Shown here: positions 13,498-21,876 of the stretch, piece by piece
Layout of the letters: the number at the start of each line of letters is the position of its first letter
Position numbering within the stretch: position 1 is the first letter of the stretch
Source: Thermoleophilaceae bacterium
GTDB taxonomy: Bacteria; Actinomycetota; Thermoleophilia; Solirubrobacterales; JACPNS01
Reading direction: 5' to 3'
Assembly (NCBI GenBank): GCA_016462645.1
Contig: JAEMSX010000020.1
Span: forward strand, 1-38,305
DNA length: 38,305 nucleotides
Notes under the pieces: generated by a model
The model's input: only the letters and a program-made list of their open reading frames with translations
Database searches by the model: none
What the model was told of the DNA's origin: nothing
Made by a program: the position numbers and the translations under genes

Positions 13498-15746
13498 TTG
13501 AACGCGCGCACCAGAACGACGACAGCTGGCGTCCGTACGTCGGCGCGCCCGAAGAGCACAGCGAGCTGATCGCGTTCGAGCGCGAGTACACGATCGAACA
13601 CTTCTCGCAGCGCGACCTGATGCTCGACCTCGGCGCGGCGCTCTGGCTCCTGATGACCGGGCTCGCGCTTGCGGCAGGGCAGGTCGACAGCTCCGCCGAG
13701 ACGACGCTCCAGACGGTTCTGCGGTTTGTCATCGCGGGACTCTCGGCGACGATCGCGGTCTCGTTGCTGACCTGGGTGCGAAAGCTCGACGACGAGCGAA
13801 CTGCGATGACGGTCGCGATCCTGATGGTCTTTGCGCTGGTCTTCCAATTCGTCCTCAGCTTCTACGGCCCCGGAGCGCTCGGCGGCATGGTCGTGGGGCA
13901 GGTCGCGGTCATCGTCTACAGCGCGCAGTTCCTCGGCGCGCGCGGAATCACCGCGATGCTCGTTCTGACCACGATCATCGCCGGACTCGGCGTCCATTTC
14001 AACTATGCCGACCCGGAAGCCCCCCATTTTCTCTCGCAGACGGTTCTGATGGTGATCATCCTCTGGGCTGTCGGCTACTCGGTCTACGTGCTCAAGCAGG
14101 ACCGAGCAGCAGCGCTGATTGAGGCCGAACACACGGCTTTCAGCGATCCCCTGACGCAGCTGCCCAACTCGCGCATGTTGCGCCGCCGGGCGACCGCGCT
14201 GCTCGACGTGCGCAACGAACGACTGAACCGCCAGATCGGTCTGATCGTCCTCGACCTCGACGGATTCCGCGCGGCGAACATGCTCAACGGGCACCGCGAC
14301 GGCGACCGGCTGCTGCTCGCAGCCGCCAACGCCATGCGCGGCGAATCCGTGGAGGGTGAGTTCGTCGCCCGAACCGGAAGCGACGAGTTCAGCGTGCTCA
14401 GCAGCAACGCCGACCGGGAGAGCCTCACTGCGCGCGGAGTCGAGTACCGCGTCGCAGTACTTCGGGCGATCGATCAGATTGCAGATCAGGGCGTGAACAT
14501 CGACGCCAGCGTCGGTGTCGCGCTCAGCGGTGAGGACGGCTCAAGCTTCGAGAGCCTCGTTCGCAGCGCGGACCGATCGCTCTATCTCGTCAAGGCCGAA
14601 CACGAGCGACAGGTGACCGCGCGGCGTTCGCCGCCGGAGGACGCCCGCGAGTCCGCCGCCTGGACACCCACCGAGGTCACCAGAGGGGCGCAACAGCGAC
14701 GGCGCGACCGAATGCGCTGGCACAACCGTCCCACGCAGGTCAAGTTCACGGCGATCTCGTGGTCGCTCAGCGCAGTCGCTGTCGCGATCTCGCTGGCGAT
14801 GCCCGACGCGGTCGCCGGAAGCCCGACGGCGGTCGCCCTGCTGGTCGCCTTCGGCATGACGATGGCGGTGATCCGCTACTGCACCGACACGACAGTTCGT
14901 TTCTCGCAGCAGCTGCTCGACCTCTCGATCGCATCGGTCGCGCTGGCGCTCACGATCTATTACACCGGGAACACCGCAAGCCCCGCGCTGCCGATCGCCC
15001 TGCTGATCCTGATCTACATCGGCTGGTTCCTGCCGCTGAAACGGGTCCTGCCGGTGTCGGCGCTGGCGATCGTGATCATCTTCACGCCCTACGCGCTCGG
15101 CCAGAGCACCCCGGTCACGCTGCTCGACGCCGTGACGATCGTCGGCGGCGTGCTCGTCGCGGGCGCGCTGCTGCTCGTGCTGTATTACAACCATTACTAC
15201 CTCGAGCGCGCCCAGATTCTGACTGCGCAACTCTCTTCGCTCGATCCGCGCGCAGGCACATACAACCGCCGAGCGTTCGAGGAGCGCATGCGCGAGGAAC
15301 TCGACCACCTCTCATACGGCGATCGCGATGCGCTGGCCGTGGTGATGATCGACCTCGGGAACTTCAAAAGCGTCAGCGCCAACTACGGACGGGTGATCGG
15401 CGACCAGATGCTGACCGAGGTGGCCGCCGCGCTGACGGCAGCATCGCGCGAAGAGGACTGCGTCGCACGCCTCGGCGGCGACGAGTTCGGGATCGTCGCT
15501 CCAGGCGTTGACGCCGAATCCGCGCGGGCGCTTGCGCAGCGCCTCGTCGATGCCGTGCGCGGAGCGCTGGAGGACACCGACCTGCCTTCCAACGCCGAGG
15601 TGCGACCCAGTGCCGGCTTTGCGCTCTACGGAATGCACGGGCGAACGACGGATGAGCTGGTCACCGCGGCGGACGTCGCGCTCACCGCGGCGAAGACTTC
15701 GGCGCGCGACCCGAACCGCGTCAGCAGCTTCGTCGTCGCGCTGTAG
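13494..15746 (+). CDS. Membrane protein with two TM6-GGDEF units (diguanylate cyclase-like)
   Basis: 750 residues in two tandem units. Unit 1: six membrane helices (about 43-203), then a GGDEF domain with signature G295-S-D-E-F299. Unit 2: about six helices (415-570), then a GGDEF domain with intact G661-G-D-E-F665. The second domain has an RxxD inhibitory site (R652-D655); the first does not. Both domains deviate. Domain 1 keeps D254 and N262 but has GSDEF and DPLTQL. Domain 2 keeps D620 but has S628 where the guanine-contacting Asn is expected, and DPRAGT for DxLTGL. It may make cyclic-di-GMP weakly, bind GTP, or act as a receptor. It is coupled to the acetyltransferase by ATGA. Its paralogue is at 24021. 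Confidence 0.9.
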   Translation: MIERAHQNDDSWRPYVGAPEEHSELIAFEREYTIEHFSQRDLMLDLGAALWLLMTGLALAAGQVDSSAETTLQTVLRFVIAGLSATIAVSLLTWVRKLDDERTAMTVAILMVFALVFQFVLSFYGPGALGGMVVGQVAVIVYSAQFLGARGITAMLVLTTIIAGLGVHFNYADPEAPHFLSQTVLMVIILWAVGYSVYVLKQDRAAALIEAEHTAFSDPLTQLPNSRMLRRRATALLDVRNERLNRQIGLIVLDLDGFRAANMLNGHRDGDRLLLAAANAMRGESVEGEFVARTGSDEFSVLSSNADRESLTARGVEYRVAVLRAIDQIADQGVNIDASVGVALSGEDGSSFESLVRSADRSLYLVKAEHERQVTARRSPPEDARESAAWTPTEVTRGAQQRRRDRMRWHNRPTQVKFTAISWSLSAVAVAISLAMPDAVAGSPTAVALLVAFGMTMAVIRYCTDTTVRFSQQLLDLSIASVALALTIYYTGNTASPALPIALLILIYIGWFLPLKRVLPVSALAIVIIFTPYALGQSTPVTLLDAVTIVGGVLVAGALLLVLYYNHYYLERAQILTAQLSSLDPRAGTYNRRAFEERMREELDHLSYGDRDALAVVMIDLGNFKSVSANYGRVIGDQMLTEVAAALTAASREEDCVARLGGDEFGIVAPGVDAESARALAQRLVDAVRGALEDTDLPSNAEVRPSAGFALYGMHGRTTDELVTAADVALTAAKTSARDPNRVSSFVVAL

Positions 15747-15760
15747 CGCCGGACGATCGA

Positions 15761-16417
15761 TCAGTCGCGCGGCCTGCGTTCGAACGTCAGGTGCGTCGCG
15801 CCGCTGGGTGAGCTGACGACCTCGATGTCAAAACGGTCCTCGAGACCTTCAAGACCTTCCCACAGGTTGACGCCGCGGCCGAGGATGATCGGGGTGACCG
15901 CGATGTGCATGTGGTCAATCAGGTCCGCCTTCAGGAATTCGTTCACGGTGGTCGGTCCGCCGCCGATACGGACATCGAGTCCGTCGGCAACCTCGCGCGC
16001 CTTGGCCAGCGCCTCCTCGGGCGTGCCGTCAACGAAGTAGAACGTCGTGCCGCCCTCCATCTCCAGCATCGGTCGCGGGTGATGGGTGAGCACGATGACC
16101 GGCGTGTGGAAGACAGGGTCGTCGCCCCACCAACCCTTCCATTCCTCGTCGGTCCAAGGGCCTCGCTGCGGGCCGAACTTGTTGCGTCCCATGATCTCTG
16201 CGCCGATGCCCGGGCCCCACTTGGCGGCGAATGCCTCGTCCACCCCATCTGATCCGCCGGTCCCTCCATGGATCTGGGTCTGGAATGTCTTGGTGCCCAG
16301 CGCCCATCCCAGCAACCGATGGCCTGCGTGGCCGAATGGCTCGTCGAGCGTCTGGCCCTCGCCGGTTCCGTAGCCGTCAAGCGAAACGGACATGTTGTGT
16401 ACGCGGACCTTGCTCAC
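15761..16417 (-). CDS. RibD C-terminal / dihydrofolate reductase-like protein
   Basis: 218-residue member of the RibD_C (DHFR-like) superfamily. Family features are VRVHNMSVSLDGYGTG at the start, EIMGRNKFGPQRGPW, TPVIVLTHHPRP, and the nucleotide-binding end VRIGGGPTTVNEFLKADLID with HIAVTPIILGRGVNLWEG. It should bind NADPH (or another nicotinamide or deazaflavin cofactor); stand-alone members are mostly uncharacterised and not true folate enzymes. Only six bases separate it from the upstream F420-reductase-like gene, so the two form an operon. It ends near, and convergent with, the first tandem-GGDEF gene. Confidence 0.88.
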   Translation of the reverse strand: MSKVRVHNMSVSLDGYGTGEGQTLDEPFGHAGHRLLGWALGTKTFQTQIHGGTGGSDGVDEAFAAKWGPGIGAEIMGRNKFGPQRGPWTDEEWKGWWGDDPVFHTPVIVLTHHPRPMLEMEGGTTFYFVDGTPEEALAKAREVADGLDVRIGGGPTTVNEFLKADLIDHMHIAVTPIILGRGVNLWEGLEGLEDRFDIEVVSSPSGATHLTFERRPRD

Positions 16418-16423
16418 GGCATC

Positions 16424-17071
16424 TCAGCCGTTGATCGCGAAGTTGAACGGGCCGGCGCCGAAGCCGCCGCGCGCGACCACGACGTCGAGCCAGAGCTGCA
16501 TCAGCATCTCAGGGCCGGTCGCGGTCTCAAGGCCGCCGAGATCGACGATCTGCTGCTCGCGCCAGCCGAACTGGGCGAGCAGGTCCTTGACCTGCTGCTT
16601 CGCCTCAGCTGAGTCGCCGCTGACGAACACGACGTGGTCACCGGGCACGAGCGACGGGTCAACCATCACGTTGCAGTTCATCGTGTTCAGGGCCTTGACC
16701 ACGTTCACGCCGGGCACTGCGGCCTGGATGTCCGCGGCGACGGAGTTGTCAGGCGCTGCCAGCGCGGCGGCGGCCATGCCCTTTGAGTGGTCGAGACGGT
16801 TGGAGAGATCGATCAGCGTCTTGCCGTCGAGCTCTGCGGCCGCCGAAGCGACGGCTTCGACCGAGAAGTTCCCGTTGGTCGCGTTGATGACGAGATCCGA
16901 AGTGATCGCCGCATCGGCGAACGAGCCGGTGAGCAGTCCTTCATCGGCGAACGGCTGCAGACTCTCTGAGTCCGAGCTGCGCGCCCCGACAGTCACTTCA
17001 TGCCCGAGCTTTGACAACGCCTTCGAAAGCGCATCGCCGACCATTCCAGTTCCGAACACGCCGATTCTCAT
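16424..17071 (-). CDS. NADPH:F420 oxidoreductase-like protein
   Basis: 215-residue protein with one N-terminal Rossmann domain (MRIGVFGTGMVGDALSKAL) followed by VTVGARSSDS, the position that selects NADP in F420-dependent reductases (F420_oxidored family). Further family parts are LVINATNG, TLIDLSNRLD, VVKALNTMNC and the C-terminal IVDLGGLETATGPEM, which matches the Fno-type ending. A role in moving hydride between NADPH and F420 is plausible, but some family members do not use F420. It lies 21 bases after the MaoC gene on the same strand and could be the tail of that operon. Confidence 0.85.
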   Translation of the reverse strand: MRIGVFGTGMVGDALSKALSKLGHEVTVGARSSDSESLQPFADEGLLTGSFADAAITSDLVINATNGNFSVEAVASAAAELDGKTLIDLSNRLDHSKGMAAAALAAPDNSVAADIQAAVPGVNVVKALNTMNCNVMVDPSLVPGDHVVFVSGDSAEAKQQVKDLLAQFGWREQQIVDLGGLETATGPEMLMQLWLDVVVARGGFGAGPFNFAING

Positions 17072-17092
17072 GGCGTGAAAACTACTCGCTGG

Positions 17093-17956
17093 CTATGCCG
17101 CGCGCGTCGTGCCGTCGACGTGCGGTGTGCCCTTCTTGGCGTTGCGCACGCTGAAGTTGAGGCCGTCATCGACCTCCGCCACGTGGAAGCCGACCTTCGA
17201 CGGGAGCAGGATCGGGCGCTTGAACGCCACGTCCACCGTGAAAGCGTCGGGCAGCTTGTTGTCGATCGCGGCGAGCGCGCGGGCCTTGGTCCACATGCCG
17301 TGGGCGATCGCCTTCGGGAATCCGAATGCCTTCGCCGTGAGGTCGTGCATGTGGATCGGGTTGCGGTCGCCCGAGACCGAGGCGTAGCGGCGGCCAAGGT
17401 CGCCGGGGAGTGACCAGGTTGCGATCTGCGGCAGCGCGGAGAAATCGATCTCCTCGGTCTTCTCGGCAGCGGCCTCTTCTGACGGCTTGCCGATGCGCAG
17501 GTAGGTGCTCGTCGCCTTCGAGACCAGCTCGTCGCCGACGCGCGCCTCAGAGATGACGTCGAACTGACGGCCCTTCGGGTGCGGGCGCAGGTCCTGAACG
17601 CGCACGCTGAGACCCAGCGGCTCTGCAGCGTCAACCTTGCGTGTCTGCTCAATCTTGTTGTTCACATGCACGAGGCCGATCACGGGAAACGGGAATCCGT
17701 CGCCCGTCATCAGCTTCAGCTGCAGGGGCATTGAGAGAACGTTGAAGAAGATCGGCGGCAGGCTGCCAGTCAGGGTGTGCTCGGTCACGCGGCCGAATGC
17801 GGCCAGGCGATCGAGGTCCACGGGCTGCGCCTCCAGAGAGACGACCGTGTCCGGCAATTCCTTCTTGCGCGTGCCGGCCAGCGGGGTCATGCCGATGGCG
17901 GCCTTCAAGTACAGGCCGCCAGCGCCCGGGGCGCTCTTCAGTTCAACGTTGCTCAT
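17093..17956 (-). CDS. MaoC-like (R)-specific enoyl hydratase/dehydratase (HtdX-like)
   Basis: 287-residue double-hotdog hydratase. The C-terminal hotdog carries the hydratase-2 motif YASVSGDRNPIHMHDLTAKA followed by IAHGMWT, including the catalytic Asp and His. The N-terminal half is a degenerate hotdog, as usual in HtdX/HtdY-like proteins. It would interconvert enoyl- and 3-hydroxyacyl thioesters. It starts ten bases after fabG4 with an AAGGAG overlapping the upstream stop, so the two are co-transcribed. M. tuberculosis places htdX next to fabG4 (Rv0241c-Rv0242c) in the same order, supporting the assignment. Confidence 0.92.
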   Translation of the reverse strand: MSNVELKSAPGAGGLYLKAAIGMTPLAGTRKKELPDTVVSLEAQPVDLDRLAAFGRVTEHTLTGSLPPIFFNVLSMPLQLKLMTGDGFPFPVIGLVHVNNKIEQTRKVDAAEPLGLSVRVQDLRPHPKGRQFDVISEARVGDELVSKATSTYLRIGKPSEEAAAEKTEEIDFSALPQIATWSLPGDLGRRYASVSGDRNPIHMHDLTAKAFGFPKAIAHGMWTKARALAAIDNKLPDAFTVDVAFKRPILLPSKVGFHVAEVDDGLNFSVRNAKKGTPHVDGTTRAA

Positions 17957-17966
17957 CAGATTCTCC

Positions 17967-19325
17967 TTAGGCGCCGATCAGCATCTGTCCGCAGACGCGG
18001 ACGACGTTGCCGGTCAGGCCCGTTGACGCGGGGCTTGCGTACCAGGCGATTCCCTCGGCCACATCGACCGGAAGACCACCCTGCTGCATCGAGTTCATGC
18101 GGCGTCCGACTTCGCGCGGTCCGAGCGGCATCGCTGCAGTCATCTGCGTCTCGATGAAGCCAGGCGCGACGGCGTTGATCGTCACGCCGTGCTTTGCCCA
18201 CTCCGGCGCGGTCGACTGCACGAGACCGATCACTCCGGCCTTCGAGGTCGAGTAGTTGGTCTGTCCTGCGCCGCCGGCGATTCCGCTCATCGAGGAAACG
18301 CAGATCACGCGGCCGTTGGCCTTGACCAGCTGGCGCGCGAGCAGCTCATCGTTGATGCGCTCCTCGGACGAGAGGTTGATGTCCATCAGGACCGACCACT
18401 TGTCCTCGTCCATGCGACCGAGCGTCTTGTCCTTCGTGACGCCGGCGTTGTGGACGACGATGTCGACGCCGTTGTGATGGGCGTCAAGGAAGTCCGCGAT
18501 CACCTTCGGAGCCTCTTCGGCCGTGATGTCCTCGACGATCGAGGATCCGCCGAGCTTGCTCATCAGCTTCTCGAGGTCGTCCTTCAGCGGCGGGATGTCG
18601 AGTCCGACGACGTGCGCGCCGTCGCGGGCGAGCGTCTCGGAGATTGCCGCGCCGATTCCGCGCGAGGCACCGGTGACCAGTGCGACCTTGCCGGCCAGCG
18701 GCATGTTCCAGTCGATCTCGGGGGTCTCTCCGCCGATCGACTCCACGATGCGGGCAACCTGGCCGGACACGTAGGCGCTGCGCGGGGAGATGAAGAAGCG
18801 AAGCGTGCTTTCGATCTGGTCCTCGGCGCCCGGGGCGACGTAGACGAGGTTGACGGCCGAGCCCTTGCGGATCTCCTTGCCGACTGCGCGGGTGAAGCCT
18901 TCGAGCGCGCGCTGCGCCGTGGCTTCCTTTGCGCTGCCGGTCAGCTCCGGCTGCGTGCCGAGCACGACGACGCGGCCGCAGCTCTTGACGCGGCGGATCG
19001 TCGGGTGGAAGAAGCGCCAGAGCTCTTCGAGCTGCGTGGAATCCGTGATGCCGGTGGCGTCGAAGACGAGCACCTTGTAGCGCTCATCCCCTTCAGGCGC
19101 GACGCCGGGCTCCGAGTAGTCGAACTCGACGCTCGCGCTCTTCAGCGCGGCGACCAGCGACTCGCCGAGGCGGCCGCCGGGGGCTGCGCCGATGAAGGCT
19201 TTGCCGTCGACAACCGGCTGGCCCTTCTTGTAGCGCTCGAGCTTGGTGGGCTGGGGCAGACCGACCTTCGGGGCGATGAAGCCGCCGACGGGGCCGCGGA
19301 CGAACTCTGCGTACTTGTCAGACAT
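17967..19325 (-). CDS. fabG4: High-molecular-weight 3-oxoacyl-ACP/CoA reductase (FabG4-like)
   Basis: 452-residue two-domain short-chain dehydrogenase, almost the length of M. tuberculosis FabG4 (454). The first 210 residues are a degenerate Rossmann domain, as in FabG4. The second domain has the cofactor motif TGASRGIG, NNAG-equivalent HNAGVT, catalytic Ser in CVSSMSG, and Tyr358-x3-Lys362 (YSTSK). It ends with the FabG-type GFIETQMT and a C-terminal dimer segment. The reaction is reduction of 3-oxoacyl thioesters; FabG4 is reported to prefer NADH and CoA esters, which is family knowledge. It follows the thiolase gene by nine bases, with TAGGAG merging stop and ribosome-binding site. Confidence 0.93.
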   Translation of the reverse strand: MSDKYAEFVRGPVGGFIAPKVGLPQPTKLERYKKGQPVVDGKAFIGAAPGGRLGESLVAALKSASVEFDYSEPGVAPEGDERYKVLVFDATGITDSTQLEELWRFFHPTIRRVKSCGRVVVLGTQPELTGSAKEATAQRALEGFTRAVGKEIRKGSAVNLVYVAPGAEDQIESTLRFFISPRSAYVSGQVARIVESIGGETPEIDWNMPLAGKVALVTGASRGIGAAISETLARDGAHVVGLDIPPLKDDLEKLMSKLGGSSIVEDITAEEAPKVIADFLDAHHNGVDIVVHNAGVTKDKTLGRMDEDKWSVLMDINLSSEERINDELLARQLVKANGRVICVSSMSGIAGGAGQTNYSTSKAGVIGLVQSTAPEWAKHGVTINAVAPGFIETQMTAAMPLGPREVGRRMNSMQQGGLPVDVAEGIAWYASPASTGLTGNVVRVCGQMLIGA

Positions 19326-19334
19326 TTGTGACTC

Positions 19335-20621
19335 CTATCGCTCGAGAATGGCGACGATGCCCTGGCCACCAGCTGCGCAGATCGAGATCAATCCGCGGCC
19401 GGAGCCCTTCTCTTCGAGCAGCTTGGCGAGGTTGGCGACAATGCGTCCGCCGGTTGCGGCGAACGGGTGAGCGGCTGCAAGCGAGCCACCCTTGACGTTC
19501 AGTTTTGCACGATCGATCGATCCGAGCGGCTCGTCCAGGCCCAGACGGTTCTTGCAGAACGCCGGGTCCTCCCAGGCCTTCAGCGTCGCGAGCGTCTGCG
19601 CTGCGAATGCTTCATGGATCTCGTAGAAGTCGAAGTCCTGCAGCGTGAGCTTGTTGCGCTCGAGCAGACGCGGGACCGCGTAGACCGGAGCCAGCAGCAG
19701 GCCTTCCTGCTTGACGATGTAGTCGACGGCCGAGGTCTCGGCGTCGACGAATCGCGCGCGCAGCGGGAGTCCGCGCTCCTTGGCCCACTCCTCGGTTCCC
19801 AGCAGCACCGCTGAAGCGCCGTCGGAGAGCGGGGTCGAGTTGGCGGCGGTCATCGTGCCGTCCTTGCCACCGAAGACCGGCTTGAGCTTTGCGAGCTTCT
19901 CCAGCGAGGTGTCGGCGCGCAGGTTGCCGTCGATCTCGACGCCGAGGTACGGCGTGACCATGTCGTCCTGCCAGCCCTCGTCCCAGGCCTTGGCGAGGTT
20001 CTGGTGCGAGTTGTAGGTCAGCTCGTCCTGCGCCTCGCGCGTGATGTTCCACTCCTTGGCGGTGATCGCCGTGTGCTCGCCCATCGAGAGACCGGTGCGT
20101 GCTTCACGGTTGACCGGGATCTCCGGCTTGATCATGCCCGGGCGGAACTTGGTCAGCAGCGTGAGTGCCTGCTTCTTCGGGTCCTTGATGCGGTTGACGT
20201 CCATCAGGATCTGACGCAGGTCCTCGTTCAGCTCGATCGGGGCGTCGGAGGTGGTGTCGGTACCACCGGCGATGCCGGAATCGATCTGGCCGAGGGCGAT
20301 CTTGTTGGCGATCAGGATCGCGGCCTCCAGCCCGGTTCCGCAAGCCTGACCGACGTCGAAGGCCGGGGTCTCGGGTGCGAGCTTGGAGCCGAGCACAACC
20401 TCGCGTGAGAGGTTGAGCTCGCGGGCGAACTTGAGCACTGCGCCGCCGGCGAAGTCGCCGATGCGCTCACCGGCGAGGCCGTAACGGTCGGCGAGACCGT
20501 CGACGGCCGCGGTGAACATGTCCTGGTTTGACGCGTGTGCGTACTGAGCGTTGGACCGCACGAACGGAATGCGGTTGCCGCCGATCACCCATACTGGGCG
20601 CGGAGCCTTACTGGCAGCCAT
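19335..20621 (-). CDS. Acetyl-CoA C-acyltransferase (thiolase, FadA2/FadI-like)
   Basis: 428-residue thiolase. The catalytic triad is visible: Cys94 in GQACGTGLEA, His385 in AAAHPFAATGG, and Cys415 in SICAAGGQG. The N-terminal WVIGGNRIPF strand is typical. The usual GxxxALGHP motif reads GGSLAAAHP, as in the FadI/FadA2 subgroup rather than in biosynthetic thiolases. The enzyme cleaves or forms 3-oxoacyl-CoA. It begins 34 bases after the acyl-CoA dehydrogenase stop with a good AAGGAG. With fabG4 and the MaoC gene it makes a reverse-beta-oxidation or beta-oxidation module like M. tuberculosis fadA2-fabG4-htdX, although fadA2 is divergent there. Confidence 0.93.
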   Translation of the reverse strand: MAASKAPRPVWVIGGNRIPFVRSNAQYAHASNQDMFTAAVDGLADRYGLAGERIGDFAGGAVLKFARELNLSREVVLGSKLAPETPAFDVGQACGTGLEAAILIANKIALGQIDSGIAGGTDTTSDAPIELNEDLRQILMDVNRIKDPKKQALTLLTKFRPGMIKPEIPVNREARTGLSMGEHTAITAKEWNITREAQDELTYNSHQNLAKAWDEGWQDDMVTPYLGVEIDGNLRADTSLEKLAKLKPVFGGKDGTMTAANSTPLSDGASAVLLGTEEWAKERGLPLRARFVDAETSAVDYIVKQEGLLLAPVYAVPRLLERNKLTLQDFDFYEIHEAFAAQTLATLKAWEDPAFCKNRLGLDEPLGSIDRAKLNVKGGSLAAAHPFAATGGRIVANLAKLLEEKGSGRGLISICAAGGQGIVAILER

Positions 20622-20655
20622 CTGGGGGTTCTCCTTAGAAGAAGCGGGGTTGGAA

Positions 20656-21876
20656 TTACTTGAGTTGTGACGAAGACAGACCGAGCAGCTGGCGCGCGAT
20701 GATCAGCAACTGAATCTGCTGCGTGCCTTCGAAGATGTCGAGGATCTTCGAGTCGCGCGACCACTTCTCAAGAAGCGAGTTCTCGGAGTAGCCGACGCTA
20801 CCAGCCAATTTGACGGCGCGCAGCGTGATGTCAGTACCGCTGCGGCCTGCTTTGGCCTTGGCCATCGAGGCCTGGACCGAGTTCGGCTTGCGGTTGTCTG
20901 CCATCCACGCAGCTTCCATGGTGAGCAGCTTTGCTGCCTCCCAGTCGGCCTCGAGTTCGATGAACTCGGCGACCGCACCGGGCTGGTACGCCGCGGGCTT
21001 GTCGTAGTTGATCTCAAAGCCGTTCTCTTCGAGCAGCGTGCGCAACTCGTCGAGGGCGGCACGCGCAACGCCGAGCGCCATTGCGGCGACCAGCGGGCGG
21101 GTGTTGTCGAACGTCTGCATGACGCCGCCGAAGCCCTTGTCGGTCACGACCTCGGGGTCTCCGAGGAGGTTGTCCTTGTGCACGACGCAGTCCTGAAGGA
21201 TGAACGCGGCGGTGTCGCTTGCGCGGATGCCGAGCTTCTCCTCGAGGCGGTCGAGCTTCATGTTCGGGTTCGAGCGCTCGACGACGAACGACTTGATGCC
21301 GGCGCGGCCCGCTGACGGGTCCACGTTCGCCCAGACGACGACGAGGTCTGCGCGCTCACCGGAGGTGACGTAGATCTTCTCGCCGTTGAGGATGTAGTTG
21401 TCCCCGTCCTTGACCGCGGTGGTGCGGATCGCGGCGGAGTCGGAACCGGCCTCGGGCTCGGTGATGGCCATTGCGGCCCACTTGCCCTTGAAGCGCTTGA
21501 GCTGCTCCTCGTTCGCAACCGCTGCGATCGCCGAGTTGCCCAGGCCCTGACCCGGCATCGTCAGCAGGAGGCCGACGTCGCCCCAGCACATCTCGATGAT
21601 GCTGAGCATCGTCGAGAGGTTGGTGCCGTTCTTGTTGTCGTCGGTGTCGTCCTGCTTGAGCGTGTCAGCCTGGCCGACGCCGGCGGCACCTGCGCCCTGG
21701 CCTGCGCCCTCTTCCATGCCGTCGATCAGCGCACGCAGCATGTCGAGCTCGACCGGGTACTCGTGGTCGAAGTTGTCGTACTTGCGCGAGTTCGGACGGA
21801 GCAGCTCCTCGGCGACCATGTGGGCCTGGCCGATCAGCGGCTTGAACTTCTTGGGTGTTTCGAGATTGATAGCCAT
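20656..21876 (-). CDS. Acyl-CoA dehydrogenase (FadE)
   Basis: 406-residue flavoprotein. Family features are AITEPEAGSDSAAIRTTA (flavin and substrate loop), GEKIYVTSGERADLVVVWA, and the end KILDIFEGTQQIQLLIIARQ with catalytic base Glu383. An unusual low-complexity insertion, EEGAGQGAGAAGVGQADTLK with following acidic residues, lies at about 55-84. It oxidises acyl-CoA to enoyl-CoA, passing electrons to ETF. The ATG overlaps the TAA of the preceding dehydrogenase by one base (TAATG), so the two are coupled and may form a hetero-oligomer. Confidence 0.92.
   Translation of the reverse strand: MAINLETPKKFKPLIGQAHMVAEELLRPNSRKYDNFDHEYPVELDMLRALIDGMEEGAGQGAGAAGVGQADTLKQDDTDDNKNGTNLSTMLSIIEMCWGDVGLLLTMPGQGLGNSAIAAVANEEQLKRFKGKWAAMAITEPEAGSDSAAIRTTAVKDGDNYILNGEKIYVTSGERADLVVVWANVDPSAGRAGIKSFVVERSNPNMKLDRLEEKLGIRASDTAAFILQDCVVHKDNLLGDPEVVTDKGFGGVMQTFDNTRPLVAAMALGVARAALDELRTLLEENGFEINYDKPAAYQPGAVAEFIELEADWEAAKLLTMEAAWMADNRKPNSVQASMAKAKAGRSGTDITLRAVKLAGSVGYSENSLLEKWSRDSKILDIFEGTQQIQLLIIARQLLGLSSSQLK

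Noticed and set aside
14541-15308. 255-codon minus-strand frame opposite the first tandem-GGDEF gene
   Set aside because: Arg/Asp/Gln-rich shadow with no membrane or catalytic motif, lying opposite a gene with clear helices and a GGDEF signature.
18189-19331. Long plus-strand open frame (380 codons) opposite the FabG4-like gene
   Set aside because: Its product is rich in Arg, Asp and Val in the pattern produced by the antisense strand of GC-rich genes, shows no domain, and the opposite strand carries a complete FabG4 with catalytic motifs.
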